Part shown: piece after piece, positions 43,501-51,879 of the stretch
Layout of the letters: each line of letters starts with the position of its first letter
Numbering within the stretch: position 1 is the first letter of the stretch
From: Anaerolineae bacterium
GTDB lineage: Bacteria; Chloroflexota; Anaerolineae; Aggregatilineales; Phototrophicaceae
Assembly (NCBI GenBank): GCA_022843385.1
Contig: JALHNT010000001.1
Coordinates: forward strand, 248,001 to 312,000
Direction: 5' to 3'
DNA: 64,000 bases
Made by a program: the position numbers and the translations under genes
Notes under the pieces: generated by a model
Seen by the model: the letters and a program-made list of their open reading frames with translations, nothing else
Told to the model about the DNA's origin: nothing
The model's database searches: none

Positions 43501-44305
43501 GACCTGCAATGTGCCGAGTCACTACAGCGTCGAGCAGGTCAGCGACCTCTACAAGTATATGTATGAACTCGGCTGCAAGGGTGGCACGATCTACCGCGAT
43601 GGCAGCCGTGACGAGCAGGTGTTGATGCTCAAGGGCGACGAACGCGCCGAGAGCGAGATGGAACGGCTGGGCAAGAACGAGAAGGCCAGCAACGGGGCGA
43701 AAGCCGCGCCGGAAAAGGTCGAGCAGGTGGCGACGCCACATCGCGTCTATCCACGCCCGAAACGGCTGTCCGGCGTGACGGTCAGCCGCAAGACGCCGTT
43801 TGGCACGGCCTACATCACCATGAACAGTGATGATCTGGGCAACCCGTTTGAAGTGTTCATCACCATTGGCAAAGCCGGCAGCGACTTGCAGGCCGACGCC
43901 GAGGGTCTGGGGCGGATGCTCTCGTTGCAACTGCGAACGACAGCGCCGCAGAACCGGATGGAGATGCTCAAACTGATCGTCGAACAACTGCAAGGCATCG
44001 GCGGCTCGCGCTCGGTGGGGCTGGGACCCCAGCGCGTGATCTCGCTGCCGGATGCGGTGGCCGGGGCGCTGACCGAGCATTACCTGATGCATGAGCAGCC
44101 GCAGCAGTTGGGTCTGCCGATGGTTGGCAACGGCAATGGCAACGGTCATCATCCTATCGAGACCAGCATCGAAGTCGAAGCGCCGATTGTTCAGGCGAAT
44201 GGTTACATCTCTGGCGCGGATATGTGTCCGGCCTGTGGCACCGTCAGCCTGATCCGGCAGGAAGGCTGCGAGAAGTGCCTCACCTGCGGCTATAGCCGCT
44301 GCTGA
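40589..44305 (+). CDS. nrdJ: Adenosylcobalamin-dependent (class II) ribonucleotide reductase with intein
   Basis: It reduces ribonucleotides to deoxyribonucleotides using a cobalamin-derived thiyl radical. 1238 residues including a 365-residue intein; the mature enzyme is 873. TFYNCYVIPS holds the first redox Cys, and the host sequence NP-[intein]-CGEQGLPAFGVCNLGAINL shows the radical site motif N-P-C-x-E. APNGTTGTMVNTSTGIEP is a conserved active-site loop. The C-terminus CPACGTVSLIRQEGCEKCLTCGYSRC has six Cys and likely regenerates the active-site disulfide or binds zinc. A better ribosome binding site (AAAGGGA) precedes the in-frame ATG at 40616, so the true start may be there. Confidence 0.95.
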   Translation: MSKGKGINRMVQAISSQRNALHELGYKIFLDRYAQKDMTRSTLAVDDIVIVVVDSKTGQREIGHVTAIKLPKVTIKLLDGEVVERDIEQVDKPLETDPGQMMDRVAAGIARIEKNAKLRKQWTERFRWLMDDFKFVPAGRILTAAGTDQELTFYNCYVIPSPHDSRGGIIETLRQMTEIMSRGGGVGINISSLRPRHWYVKGVNGRSSGAVSWGALYSFVTGLIEQGGSRRGALMLILNDWHPDVFDFINSKRKAGQITNANISVGVSDKLMEAVEADADWDLMFPDSSDPTYDDTWDGDIDKWMADGKKVIRYRTVKAREVWNAIIESAWASAEPGVFFRERYNKMSNSWYHSPIISTNPCVTGDTRIYTNRGMVQARELFDNETEIEVTVDGRFGLPNATTPATRVFMTGVKPVFRLRTKEGYSVRATADHRFMTPRGWMPLNQLQPGDKIHLLNRKGGFGVEGSLELGRVLGWVVGDGTIKKDEVVLSFFGEEKQELAPLFADYVNQLVVPLTATNRSYPVGVGQVLERDEARVSSARLYSVMEAHGLTTVKHRVPEQVFQGSEDMQRGFLQALFTADGSFQDGGAKGGSIRLAANQLSLLEEVQQLLGNFSIISRIYPNRREAGYRMLPNAQRDPQAYWCEAQHELVISKQNMGVFADEIGFLMDYKQAALKDYIGHGKRGLYAESFMAEVETINSDGIEEVFDLTESVTHSFVANNLVVHNCGEQGLPAFGVCNLGAINLAKFYDEAAHDVNWDDLDTAARYATRFLDNVIDATPYFFEQNREQQLGERRVGLNNMGLAELMIKLGVRYGSDESVAFIDKLYSFLARAIYETSVELAHEKGAFPKFEAEKFLQSGFMQSMPQDIREKVRKYGIRNVTLTTQAPNGTTGTMVNTSTGIEPFFSWVYYRKSRLGLHEEQVPLVKEWRDRNPGVKDLPDYFVTAMELSPEDHVKVQAAIQRWTDSSISKTCNVPSHYSVEQVSDLYKYMYELGCKGGTIYRDGSRDEQVLMLKGDERAESEMERLGKNEKASNGAKAAPEKVEQVATPHRVYPRPKRLSGVTVSRKTPFGTAYITMNSDDLGNPFEVFITIGKAGSDLQADAEGLGRMLSLQLRTTAPQNRMEMLKLIVEQLQGIGGSRSVGLGPQRVISLPDAVAGALTEHYLMHEQPQQLGLPMVGNGNGNGHHPIETSIEVEAPIVQANGYISGADMCPACGTVSLIRQEGCEKCLTCGYSRC
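41672..42766 (+). other. Intein in NrdJ with LAGLIDADG homing endonuclease
   Basis: It runs from Cys362 (CVTGDTRIYT, block A) to His725-Asn726 (FVANNLVVHN, blocks F and G), with extein Cys727 as nucleophile: 365 residues. Block B is VRATADHRFMT. Two dodecapeptides, LGRVLGWVVGDG near residue 470 and RGFLQALFTADG near 570, indicate a DOD-type endonuclease that may still be active. Removal rejoins NP-CGEQ, a perfect class II reductase motif. Confidence 0.95.
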
Positions 44306-44329
44306 TTCGCTCCCGATCCTGATGGTCGA

Positions 44330-44362
44330 ATGCCCTTCCCGTATGTGGTGAAGGGCATTTTT
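44330..44362 (+). terminator. Rho-independent terminator of nrdJ
   Basis: ATGCCCTTC (44330-44338) and GAAGGGCAT (44350-44358) form a 9-bp stem ending in a run of T (44358-44362), 25 bases after the stop. A decayed second copy lies at 46559-46590. Confidence 0.85.
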
Positions 44363-44488
44363 ATTTGCCGCCTTGTGAGCGATGGTGAATAGCGACCGGC
44401 GCGTGCAGTCATCTGAAAATGCTCACCCCTGGACTACGGTATAATCCAAGCACACGACAAGACTGAAGCAGGTATGGAGGAACGGCAC

Positions 44489-45067
44489 ATGAGCCTGATC
44501 CAAACACGGATGGGGATGCCACTGGAACGATTCCTCGAACAAAGCGAGCGGACGCCATTTGAGTTGATTCAGGGTGAACGGAAAGACCGATTGCCAAACA
44601 TCTTCATCCATAATGAAATCATCCGCCTGCTGGATGCCTTCATCGTCAGCCGACAGTTGGGCGAGGTCTACAGCGAGATGACTTTTGTTCAGCCCGATGC
44701 CGATGACACGAACTGGATTGTCGGTTCGCGCATCCCTGATCTGATGGTATATGTAGGCAACCGCATTGCCGATTACAAAGCACGTACTCCCAATTATCGT
44801 GAGCGTCCATTGGCGCTGGTGCCGGATTTTGTCATTGAGATTGTCTCACCCAGCGACAAAGTGATTGACCTGGACGAGAAGATTGATGCCTACCTGAGTG
44901 ATGGCGTCCGCCTGATCTGGGTCATCAATCCCCAGCGGCGCAAGGCTACGGTGTATTCCCCTGATACTGAACAACCACTGCACCTGAGCGGTGATGCCCT
45001 TCTGGATGGGGATGACGTGCTGCCGGGGTTCAGGGTGTCGCTGGCGGAAGTTGTCGAAGTTATCTAA
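44489..45067 (+). CDS. Uma2-family (DUF820) endonuclease-like protein
   Basis: A 192-residue Uma2 protein. MPLERFLEQSERTPFELIQGER, VGSRIPDLMVYVGNR and VPDFVIEIVSPSDKVIDLDEKI carry the expected Asp, Glu and Lys of a PD-(D/E)XK site, and VRLIWVINPQRRKATVY is the C-terminal strand pair. GGAGG eight bases before the ATG at 44489 favours this start over 44474. A TATAAT at 44440-44445 is a likely -10. Its end faces the HNH gene, one base apart. Confidence 0.87.
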   Translation: MSLIQTRMGMPLERFLEQSERTPFELIQGERKDRLPNIFIHNEIIRLLDAFIVSRQLGEVYSEMTFVQPDADDTNWIVGSRIPDLMVYVGNRIADYKARTPNYRERPLALVPDFVIEIVSPSDKVIDLDEKIDAYLSDGVRLIWVINPQRRKATVYSPDTEQPLHLSGDALLDGDDVLPGFRVSLAEVVEVI

Positions 45068-45068
45068 T

Positions 45069-45488
45069 TTACCCAACATTCACTTTAATCAAGCCAGCTT
45101 GCAGCAACGAGCGACGCAAATCAATGATCTGGATTCTGTTCATGTCCAGTAAACGTACAGTTCCTCGCCCGGAAAGGGTTTTGCCAACGATCACTCCCTG
45201 TGGTGTCATTTCGAAGTGCTGCTGCCATCGTTGTGTGCGCGACTGATACAGCCATACCCGTTTGAACGAGACTGCTTCAACCGTTGCAATATCTGTGCCT
45301 TTGGAGTTATTGCAGTGAAAACAAGCCCAGGCCAGGTTGTTCAAATCATCTGTCCCCAAATGTCGTGGTGGATTGATATGGTCAACTTGATGGCTGAAAC
45401 GGGTAAATCCTTCAGGAAGATGACAGTATTCGCAGCGATGTTGTGCACGCACACGAACTTGTTGACGAATAGAGTCAGGCAGGCTCAT
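45069..45488 (-). CDS. HNH endonuclease
   Basis: A 139-residue protein with the zinc-ribbon HNH motif: CEYCHLPEG, HQVDHINPPRHLGTDDLNNL and CFHCNNSKG (two CxxC pairs, the catalytic His in VDHI and the N/H pair). The remaining C-terminal part (TPQGVIVGKTLSGRGTVRLL) is the usual extension in this small-HNH group. It overlaps the upstream gene by four bases (ATGA), so the two are coupled. It could be a nicking or restriction-like enzyme. Confidence 0.9.
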   Translation of the reverse strand: MSLPDSIRQQVRVRAQHRCEYCHLPEGFTRFSHQVDHINPPRHLGTDDLNNLAWACFHCNNSKGTDIATVEAVSFKRVWLYQSRTQRWQQHFEMTPQGVIVGKTLSGRGTVRLLDMNRIQIIDLRRSLLQAGLIKVNVG

Positions 45489-45736
45489 TTGGATTTCATC
45501 GCGGCTAACGCACGTGCCTTCAACGCCGCAACCAGCAAATCCGCCTCCAGCATCCGTTCGAGTTCTTCAGCCTCATCCGGCGTCAGTCTACCGAGTTTGT
45601 TCTTTTCAGTCAGCTCATCAGCCCGCTGCTGTTCTTCAGGAGAAGCCTGAAAACGCAACACATCCTGCGGTGACGCATGCTCCAGAATGAAGTCCAACAA
45701 GCTGTCGTAGACCGGTGCCAGGCGAACTGCAACCAT
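45485..45736 (-). CDS. Small hypothetical partner of the HNH nuclease
   Basis: 83 residues, rich in Glu, Leu and Ala. SPEEQQRADELTEKNKLGRLTPDEAEELERML predicts two amphipathic helices separated by a short turn; similar small proteins often stand before HNH genes in Chloroflexota and cyanobacteria. It could be an antitoxin-like inhibitor or a DNA-binding cofactor, which is inference. ATG 45736 follows AAGG; GTG at 45754 is the alternative. The region 45737-46035 holds no supported gene and is A/T-rich. Confidence 0.65.
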   Translation of the reverse strand: MVAVRLAPVYDSLLDFILEHASPQDVLRFQASPEEQQRADELTEKNKLGRLTPDEAEELERMLEADLLVAALKARALAAMKSK

Positions 45737-46035
45737 TGTCGGATACCTTGTCACTACTCACGGATACCTCTTCATTATAGCGGATTCAACAAGGTTCATG
45801 AACGGCAGGGCAATTGTTATGACTTCTTGAAAACTCAATTCAAGAGGGATTTTTGTTGTACGAGAATGGATGAGACGTGTTGAATTCAACTCAATGTCGA
45901 AGCGAATTCGCATTTGCGCTCCTGGATACGCGGTTGATATACTGAAGTACATCTGTTCTACACTCGTGTTTCAAACCTCCTGTTCTTTTGATGGACAATC
46001 AATTACACAGACTTGGCATGATAGGGAGTTGAAGG

Positions 46036-46413
46036 ATGACCGACGACATTGTTAAGCAGCATATGGAAAATGGCACACCGAAAAGTCGGGCGTTGTATGA
46101 CCGATTTGTGGAGATACTCGATGAAATTGGACCTTATACGACTCATCCGGCAAAGAGTACGATTACCTTCAAGGGAAGCCGGCGGGGATTCTGCGGCGCT
46201 CATCCCAAGAAAGACAGCTTAATCGGATACTTTGACTTAACCCGAGCGCTTGAGTCCGACCCACGCATTCGTTCAGTGTCACCCTATACCCAAAAGCTGT
46301 TTGTCCATCAGTTCCGTATTGTTTCGATGGAAGAGATGGATGCGACTTTTCAAGCATGGATTCGAGAAGCCTATCGTGTTGGTCAGGGCGATCATATCCA
46401 GAAAACAGAGTAG
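46036..46413 (+). CDS. DUF5655 domain protein
   Basis: A 125-residue protein. SRALYDRFVEILDEIGPYTTH, KSTITFKGSRRGFCGAHPKKDSLIG and PYTQKLFVHQFRIVSMEEMD follow the DUF5655 pattern (a small alpha/beta fold sometimes attached to nucleases or transport proteins). Its role is unknown. GGGAG lies seven bases before ATG. Codon and base use are more A/T-rich than the flanks. It is the last gene before the nrdJ tail duplication. Confidence 0.75.
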   Translation: MTDDIVKQHMENGTPKSRALYDRFVEILDEIGPYTTHPAKSTITFKGSRRGFCGAHPKKDSLIGYFDLTRALESDPRIRSVSPYTQKLFVHQFRIVSMEEMDATFQAWIREAYRVGQGDHIQKTE

Positions 46414-46495
46414 GTTGTTTCCCTCGCTGTTGATATTCATTTACACCGCCAGCGGCGTATTCTGATGCGAGTTGGGGAATTCAACGGTCTAGTCA

Positions 46496-46590
46496 GGAGC
46501 CTGACCCGGCAGAAGGGCTGCGAGAAGTGGCTGATTTGCTCCTAATCCTGATAGTCGAATGCCCTTCCCATCTCTGGTGAGGGGCATTTT
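46496..46590 (+). pseudogene. Decayed duplicate of the nrdJ 3' end and its terminator
   Basis: This stretch matches 44245-44362: AGCCTGAcCCGGCAG, GGCTGCGAGAAGTG, then CTGATTtGCTCC, ATCCTGATaGTCGAATGCCC and a GAGGGGCATTTT terminator arm. A segment of about 22 bases (around 44278-44300) is missing and scattered substitutions occur. It cannot encode a protein. It marks the right edge of the block 44366-46495 that lies between the two copies. Confidence 0.85.
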
Positions 46591-46631
46591 CATGTCAGTG
46601 GATGAATTGAGCAAGCTCTGACGGGGTCAGC

Positions 46632-47111
46632 TTACCGTTGGCTTATGCCGACCACCTGCCGCAAAATAGCCAGTTCGCCGATGTGATAGGCGTTGTGATC
46701 GGCCACCACCAGTAGCTCGCGCAGGATGGTATGCCCGTCGTAACCATGCGGGATTGGGCGGTAGAGGTCGGTATGGGAGTCCTGGGCGATGGCGACCAGC
46801 GCGGCGCGATCCTCCAGAAATTGGTGAACGGATTGGTTCCATCCAGTTTCATCGGTCATGGCGTCGGCAGCCGGCCAATACTCGCGCGGCCACTCGCGGT
46901 GCTGATAGCCTGGATTGCGGATGTAATCCAGAATATCCCATTGGCAGATGCGCAGATGTTCCAGCAGATGCCAGAAGGTGTAATCGACCTTCGGCGGACG
47001 GGTGTTGATGTGGGATGGGGGGAATTGCTCGACGGCATCTTCAAAGCTCATGTGCGCCTGGCGCAAGGTCAACAGATTGACCACCTGTTCGCGGGTATGT
47101 TGGTCGGACAT
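46632..47111 (-). CDS. DinB-family putative metal-dependent protein
   Basis: 159 residues of four-helix-bundle type. The metal ligands expected for DinB are seen in LLEHLRICQ (His) and DHNAYHIGEL (two His). The family includes metal-dependent thiol-S-transferases such as bacillithiol transferases; the specific function is unknown. GGAGG precedes ATG. The gene is isolated on the minus strand and unrelated to the second DinB gene at 58896. Confidence 0.88.
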   Translation of the reverse strand: MSDQHTREQVVNLLTLRQAHMSFEDAVEQFPPSHINTRPPKVDYTFWHLLEHLRICQWDILDYIRNPGYQHREWPREYWPAADAMTDETGWNQSVHQFLEDRAALVAIAQDSHTDLYRPIPHGYDGHTILRELLVVADHNAYHIGELAILRQVVGISQR

Positions 47112-47135
47112 GGGGTTCCTCCGGTTACCGATGAG

Positions 47136-47378
47136 TCATTGCTTATCCCGAAAGTGCCTGTCCATTGTCTCGCGCACGGAAGTGGACAAATCGGTTAGGT
47201 CATCGTCGAAAGCTCCAGCCATCGCCAAAAACGCCTGGTCAGCATCTTCTTGTTGAATCGATTTCTCGCGATATTGATTGAGCATGTCGATGATGAGATC
47301 GGAAACGCTGCGCTTTTCCAGACGAGCAAGCGCTTCTAATTCATTGGCGACTTCATTCGATACACTGATTGTGCTCAT
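47136..47378 (-). CDS. Ribbon-helix-helix protein, orphan antitoxin-like
   Basis: 80 residues. TISVSNEVANELEALARLEKRSVSDLIIDML is a ribbon-helix-helix DNA-binding domain of the CopG/MetJ type. The acidic C-terminal half (AFDDDLTDLSTSVRETMDRHF) could bind a toxin, yet no toxin gene is next to it. ATG 47378 follows GAGGGC. It may regulate itself or be a leftover of a toxin-antitoxin pair. Confidence 0.72.
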   Translation of the reverse strand: MSTISVSNEVANELEALARLEKRSVSDLIIDMLNQYREKSIQQEDADQAFLAMAGAFDDDLTDLSTSVRETMDRHFRDKQ

Positions 47379-47502
47379 TTTCGATGCCCTCATCCTGCAC
47401 GTTAGCCATGTTGCTGTGCCACTTGCATCCTCATTTCCATCTTAGCAGAATTTATCACTTTTTTTCTCACCAACTTCCTACTCTTTGTTCTAGCGCTGAC
47501 CC

Positions 47503-47532
47503 TTGTGAAGGCTGTGGCGGCGGGCGTACAAT
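47503..47532 (+). promoter_or_regulatory. Promoter of uvrA
   Basis: TTGTGA (47503-47508) and TACAAT (47527-47532) are 18 bp apart, and the uvrA start is 47 bases downstream of the -10. No palindrome resembling a LexA site was seen next to it. Confidence 0.5.
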
Positions 47533-47578
47533 AGAACGTCTGTCCATTTCCCTTTTGGCTTAAAACAGGCAGGTGGGT

Positions 47579-50491
47579 ATGACTCAGGACAAGATTGTGG
47601 TGCGCGGTGCGCGCGAACATAACCTGAAGAATATTGATGTCGAAATCCCCCGCAATAAACTGGTTGTCATCACTGGACTCTCCGGTTCTGGTAAATCTTC
47701 ACTGGCCTTTGATACCATCTTCGCTGAAGGGCAGCGACGCTATGTCGAGAGCCTGAGCGCCTACGCCCGGCAGTTCCTCGGCCAGATGGAGAAGCCGGAT
47801 GTCGATCAGATCGAAGGACTCAGCCCGGCAGTCTCGATTGACCAGAAGGGTGTCAGCCACAACCCACGCTCAACGGTCGGCACGGTCACTGAGATTTACG
47901 ATTATCTGCGTCTGCTCTATGCCCGCATCGGCGTGCCACACTGCCCGGTCTGCGGTTCGAAGGTCGAAGCTCAGAGCGCCCAGCAAATCGTCGATGAAAT
48001 CCGCAAGCTGGAGGATGGCACGCGCATCCAGATCCTCGCGCCAGTCATCAAGGGACGCAAAGGGACACATGAGAAGGTGTTTGAAGACCTGCGTAAAGGC
48101 GGCTTCGCCCGCGTCCGCGTCGATGGCGTGGTGCGCGAACTGACGGAAACCATCACGCTGGATCGCTACGTCATCCACACCATCGAGGTGGTGATCGACC
48201 GCTTGATCGTCCGCCACTTTGAAGACCCGAAAGCCGAAGAAGCCCGCAATGCCGAAACCCGCCTGACCGATGCCGTCGAAACCGCGCTGGAGATCGGCGA
48301 GGGGGTGGTGGTCATCAACAACATCAGCCTGAACCCGGCCACCGACACCCTTTTCAGCGAACTGCTGGCCTGTGTCAACGGGCATGGCAGCGTCCCGGAG
48401 ATCGAGCCGCGCAGCTTCAGTTTCAACACGCCGAAAGGAGCCTGCCCGGATTGTCAGGGGTTAGGCTTCAAGCTGGAGTTCGATCCAGAGCTGATTATCC
48501 CTAACCCTGACCTGACGCTGCGCCAGGGGGCGGTCAACGCCAACGGCTGGAACTTTGAAGACGAGGGGAGCTGGGGTTACGGCATCGTCAAGGGCATCGC
48601 CGAGGTTTATGGTTTCAGCCTCGATACCCGCTGGCGTGACCTGCCGGAAGAAGCCCAGCGCATCATCCTGTATGGCACCGGCGGCCAGAAAGTCCGCATC
48701 CGCTATGCCAACGCGCGCGGCGATTACCGTGAGTATTCGACTGCCTTTGAAGGCGTCCTCAACAACATGACGCGGCGCTACCGCGAGACGCAATCGGACG
48801 GGATGCGCGAAGCCTTCGAGCAGTTGATGGCGAAAGTCCCCTGCAACACCTGCAAGGGCAAACGGCTGCAACCGTATGCGCTGGCGGTGACGGTGGCCGA
48901 CCAGTCGATTTACGATGTGACGCTGCTGCCGATCTCGCATCTGCTGGCATGGGTGAATAACTTGCGCGGCGATGAGCAGCAGGCCGGCTTGCTGAATGAG
49001 CGCGACAAAGAAATCGCCTATCAGATTCTCAAGGAGATCGTCGCTCGCGTCGGCTTCCTCAATGATGTCGGTCTGAATTATCTGACGTTGGGGCGTTCGG
49101 CGGCGTCTCTGAGCGGTGGTGAAGCCCAGCGCATCCGGCTGGCGACACAGATTGGCAGCCGTCTGACCGGCGTCCTCTACGTGCTGGATGAACCGTCGAT
49201 TGGGCTGCACCAGCGCGACAATGCCAAGCTGATCCGCACCCTGATGGAGATGCGCGATCTGGGCAATACCCTGCTGGTGGTGGAGCATGATGAAGAGACG
49301 ATGCGGTTGGCCGACTGGCTGATCGATCTGGGGCCGGGGGCGGGCGAGTATGGTGGCTGGATTGTGGCGGAAGGCACGCCGGAACAAGTGATGCAGGTTC
49401 CCGGCAGCCTGACCGGCGCGTATCTATCCGGTAAACTGCGGATCGATGTGCCGGAGAAGCGGCGTCCCGGCAATGGGCGGGCGATCACGGTGCGTGGGGC
49501 GCGCGAGAACAACCTGAAGAATATTGACGTGGATATTCCGCTCGGTAAGCTGGTGTGCATCACCGGCGTCAGCGGCAGCGGCAAGAGTTCGCTGATGGTC
49601 GATATTGTCTATAACAAGCTGGCGCAGGTCATCAACGGCAGCAAGGAACGCCCCGGCCTGCACGACAGCATCGACGGGCTGGAGAAGATCGACAAGATCA
49701 TCAACATCGACCAGTCGCCGATCGGTCGGACGCCGCGCAGCAACCCGGCCACCTATACCAAGATGTTCGACGCCATCCGCACCCTGTTCGCCGACCTGCC
49801 GGAGAGCAAGATTCGCGGTTATACCGCCGGGCGCTTCAGCTTCAACGTCAAGGGCGGGCGCTGCGAGAATTGCGAAGGGCAGGGGCAGCTCAAGATCGAG
49901 ATGCAGTTCCTGCCGGATATTTATGTCGAGTGCGATGTGTGTCATGGCTCGCGCTACAACCGCGAGACGCTCCAGGTCAAGTTCAAGGGCAAGAACATCG
50001 CCGAACTGCTGGATATGACCGTGACCGAAGGCCTGACTTTCTTCGAGAATATCCCGGTCATCCGCAACAAGCTGGAAACGCTGGACGCGGTGGGGCTGGG
50101 TTACATCCGCATCGGTCAACCAGCGACGACCCTCAGCGGCGGCGAGGCGCAGCGCATCAAGCTGAGCCGCGAATTGAGCAAGCGCGCCACCGGGCAGACG
50201 CTCTACATTCTGGACGAACCCTCGACCGGGCTGCACATCGACGATGTGAAGCGCCTGATCCATGTGCTGCAACAACTGGTCGATAACGGCAACACCGTGC
50301 TGGTGATCGAACACAACCTGGACATCATCAAGGTATCCGACTGGCTGATCGATATGGGGCCGGAGGGCGGCGACGCCGGCGGTCATGTCATCGCAACCGG
50401 GACGCCGGAGATGATCGCGCAGGTCGATGCCAGCTACACCGGGCATTATCTGCGGCATATGCTGTTCGGCGAGCCAGTGCCGGTCGTATAG
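47579..50491 (+). CDS. uvrA: Excinuclease ABC subunit A
   Basis: A 970-residue damage-recognition ATPase of nucleotide excision repair. Walker A loops [12 protein letters not shown] and [12 protein letters not shown], two signatures [10 protein letters not shown] and [10 protein letters not shown], and Walker B motifs [10 protein letters not shown] and [10 protein letters not shown] are intact. Zinc-binding pairs CPVCG, CPDCQ, CNTCK, CENCE and CDVCH are present. The usual start [19 protein letters not shown] begins at ATG 47579 (a GTG lies six bases earlier). It is monocistronic. Confidence 0.98.
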   Translation: MTQDKIVVRGAREHNLKNIDVEIPRNKLVVITGLSGSGKSSLAFDTIFAEGQRRYVESLSAYARQFLGQMEKPDVDQIEGLSPAVSIDQKGVSHNPRSTVGTVTEIYDYLRLLYARIGVPHCPVCGSKVEAQSAQQIVDEIRKLEDGTRIQILAPVIKGRKGTHEKVFEDLRKGGFARVRVDGVVRELTETITLDRYVIHTIEVVIDRLIVRHFEDPKAEEARNAETRLTDAVETALEIGEGVVVINNISLNPATDTLFSELLACVNGHGSVPEIEPRSFSFNTPKGACPDCQGLGFKLEFDPELIIPNPDLTLRQGAVNANGWNFEDEGSWGYGIVKGIAEVYGFSLDTRWRDLPEEAQRIILYGTGGQKVRIRYANARGDYREYSTAFEGVLNNMTRRYRETQSDGMREAFEQLMAKVPCNTCKGKRLQPYALAVTVADQSIYDVTLLPISHLLAWVNNLRGDEQQAGLLNERDKEIAYQILKEIVARVGFLNDVGLNYLTLGRSAASLSGGEAQRIRLATQIGSRLTGVLYVLDEPSIGLHQRDNAKLIRTLMEMRDLGNTLLVVEHDEETMRLADWLIDLGPGAGEYGGWIVAEGTPEQVMQVPGSLTGAYLSGKLRIDVPEKRRPGNGRAITVRGARENNLKNIDVDIPLGKLVCITGVSGSGKSSLMVDIVYNKLAQVINGSKERPGLHDSIDGLEKIDKIINIDQSPIGRTPRSNPATYTKMFDAIRTLFADLPESKIRGYTAGRFSFNVKGGRCENCEGQGQLKIEMQFLPDIYVECDVCHGSRYNRETLQVKFKGKNIAELLDMTVTEGLTFFENIPVIRNKLETLDAVGLGYIRIGQPATTLSGGEAQRIKLSRELSKRATGQTLYILDEPSTGLHIDDVKRLIHVLQQLVDNGNTVLVIEHNLDIIKVSDWLIDMGPEGGDAGGHVIATGTPEMIAQVDASYTGHYLRHMLFGEPVPVV

Positions 50492-50582
50492 AGGAATGTC
50501 CTCCCAAAGGGGCTGTTTTTCAGTATTCTGGTTGTCGAGTATGCTATAGTGAAATGTAGGCTTTCCTATGGTGGAGTAATTT

Positions 50583-51332
50583 ATGACAGACACCAACCTC
50601 GACACCTTTCTGAAGACCGTCCTGGCGCGGGAGCTGCCACAGAACCCAATGGCGCGCATCAAGACGCTGGCGAAAGAGCTGGCCGAAGGCGCTGCCCAGG
50701 ATGTCTGGCCGCTGGCGATTTATCTCTTTCGTGGCGGGCTAATCACCAACCAGACTGAACTCATCACCTACCTGGAACAGCGCTGGAACAATGTGTATCC
50801 GGGATTGGGATTGCTGCTGGTGAATGGCTATCTGGAATATGACCCGTCGGCAAAGGATACCGTCCTCATCAGCCGGGCGGCGTTTGCCTTAATGACGGAG
50901 GCCGAGCCGGCCAATATCTTCATCTCCTACCGCCGCAAGGAGAGCAGCGCTTTCGCCCTGTTGGTGCTGGCGCGGCTGAAGATGGCCGGGATGAACCCGT
51001 TCCTTGATCTGGCGCTGGAGCCGGGCGAAGATTGGGAGCAGGGATTGAAGGAACGCATTAAGCAGCATCAGTATGTGATTGTGCTGCTGGGGCCAAGCAC
51101 GCTCGAATCCGAGGTCTGCCGGCAGGAGATCAAGTGGGGCATCGAGTACGGGCTGAAGATCATCCCCATCTGGCATAATGGCTTCATCTACCGCAGCGGC
51201 GAGTGGGATGTGGCCCTCTCGATAGACCGCGCCCTGAGCAAGACCCATACCATCCGTGTTATCGAGGAGAGTGCCCTTGGTTACAACAACGCTGTCATCG
51301 AGCTGCTCAACCGCTTCGGTGTGACGCCGTAG
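50583..51332 (+). CDS. TIR-domain protein with N-terminal helical domain
   Basis: 249 residues. The TIR domain (about 111-235) starts NIFISYRRKESS; the putative NAD-cleaving Glu182 is in SEVCRQEIKWG. The N-terminal 100 residues are helical and resemble no family recognised with confidence; they may be an adaptor (death-like/EAD-like) domain. Bacterial TIR proteins often cleave NAD in antiviral defence or signalling. No partner STING, Thoeris or SAVED gene is nearby. A TATAGT at 50545-50550 and GGTGGAG before ATG support expression. Confidence 0.85.
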   Translation: MTDTNLDTFLKTVLARELPQNPMARIKTLAKELAEGAAQDVWPLAIYLFRGGLITNQTELITYLEQRWNNVYPGLGLLLVNGYLEYDPSAKDTVLISRAAFALMTEAEPANIFISYRRKESSAFALLVLARLKMAGMNPFLDLALEPGEDWEQGLKERIKQHQYVIVLLGPSTLESEVCRQEIKWGIEYGLKIIPIWHNGFIYRSGEWDVALSIDRALSKTHTIRVIEESALGYNNAVIELLNRFGVTP

Positions 51333-51373
51333 GGCGCGGCAGAACAGCGCCACGCCCATACTCAACCGAAGGT

Positions 51374-51781
51374 TTACTTCACCATCTCGTACAACTCGAC
51401 CATCACGCCACCGGTGGCTTTGGGGTGGACGAAGGCGTAGCGCGTGCCATCCTCGCGGGTGCGCGGCGCGGGCTGAATGATCTCGATTCCTTTGTCAGCC
51501 AGGTCGGCCAGCGCACTGTCGATGCTCTCCACCGCCAGGCACAGATGATGCATACCGGGGCCGCGCTTGGCGAGGTACTTGGCGATGCCGCTGGTCTCGG
51601 TGATCGGCTGGAGCAATTCCACCCGTCCCTCGCCGATGGGCAGGAAAGCGATTTCAACTTCCTCATGCTCGTTGTGTTCCTTGCCACCGATGGGCAAACC
51701 GAGCGCCTCCTGCCAGAACTTGAGCGCTGAGTCCAGGTCATCCACGACAACCGCGATGTGATCGATCTTGATGGGGGTCAT
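51374..51781 (-). CDS. mce: Methylmalonyl-CoA epimerase
   Basis: 135 residues of the vicinal-oxygen-chelate fold. KIDHIAVVVDDLDSALKFW has the first metal His8; PGMHHLCLAVE and VMVELYEM supply the others. It interconverts (R)- and (S)-methylmalonyl-CoA in propionate or branched-chain metabolism, whose mutase needs cobalamin. ATG 51781 has GGAGA eight bases before it. It is transcribed divergently from the acyl-CoA dehydrogenase. Confidence 0.9.
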   Translation of the reverse strand: MTPIKIDHIAVVVDDLDSALKFWQEALGLPIGGKEHNEHEEVEIAFLPIGEGRVELLQPITETSGIAKYLAKRGPGMHHLCLAVESIDSALADLADKGIEIIQPAPRTREDGTRYAFVHPKATGGVMVELYEMVK

Positions 51782-51879
51782 GTGTTTTCTCCGTAAAAGG
51801 TCATCAACGTCTCGGATTATAAACCCGCCGGGTGTTATAATCGCAGTGAAGAAAAGCATTTTTTGGAGGTACAACACTC

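Noticed and set aside
42734..44152. A 472-codon frame antisense to the nrdJ C-terminal half
   Set aside because: It is a His/Leu/Arg-rich mirror of a highly conserved reductase; no start signal.
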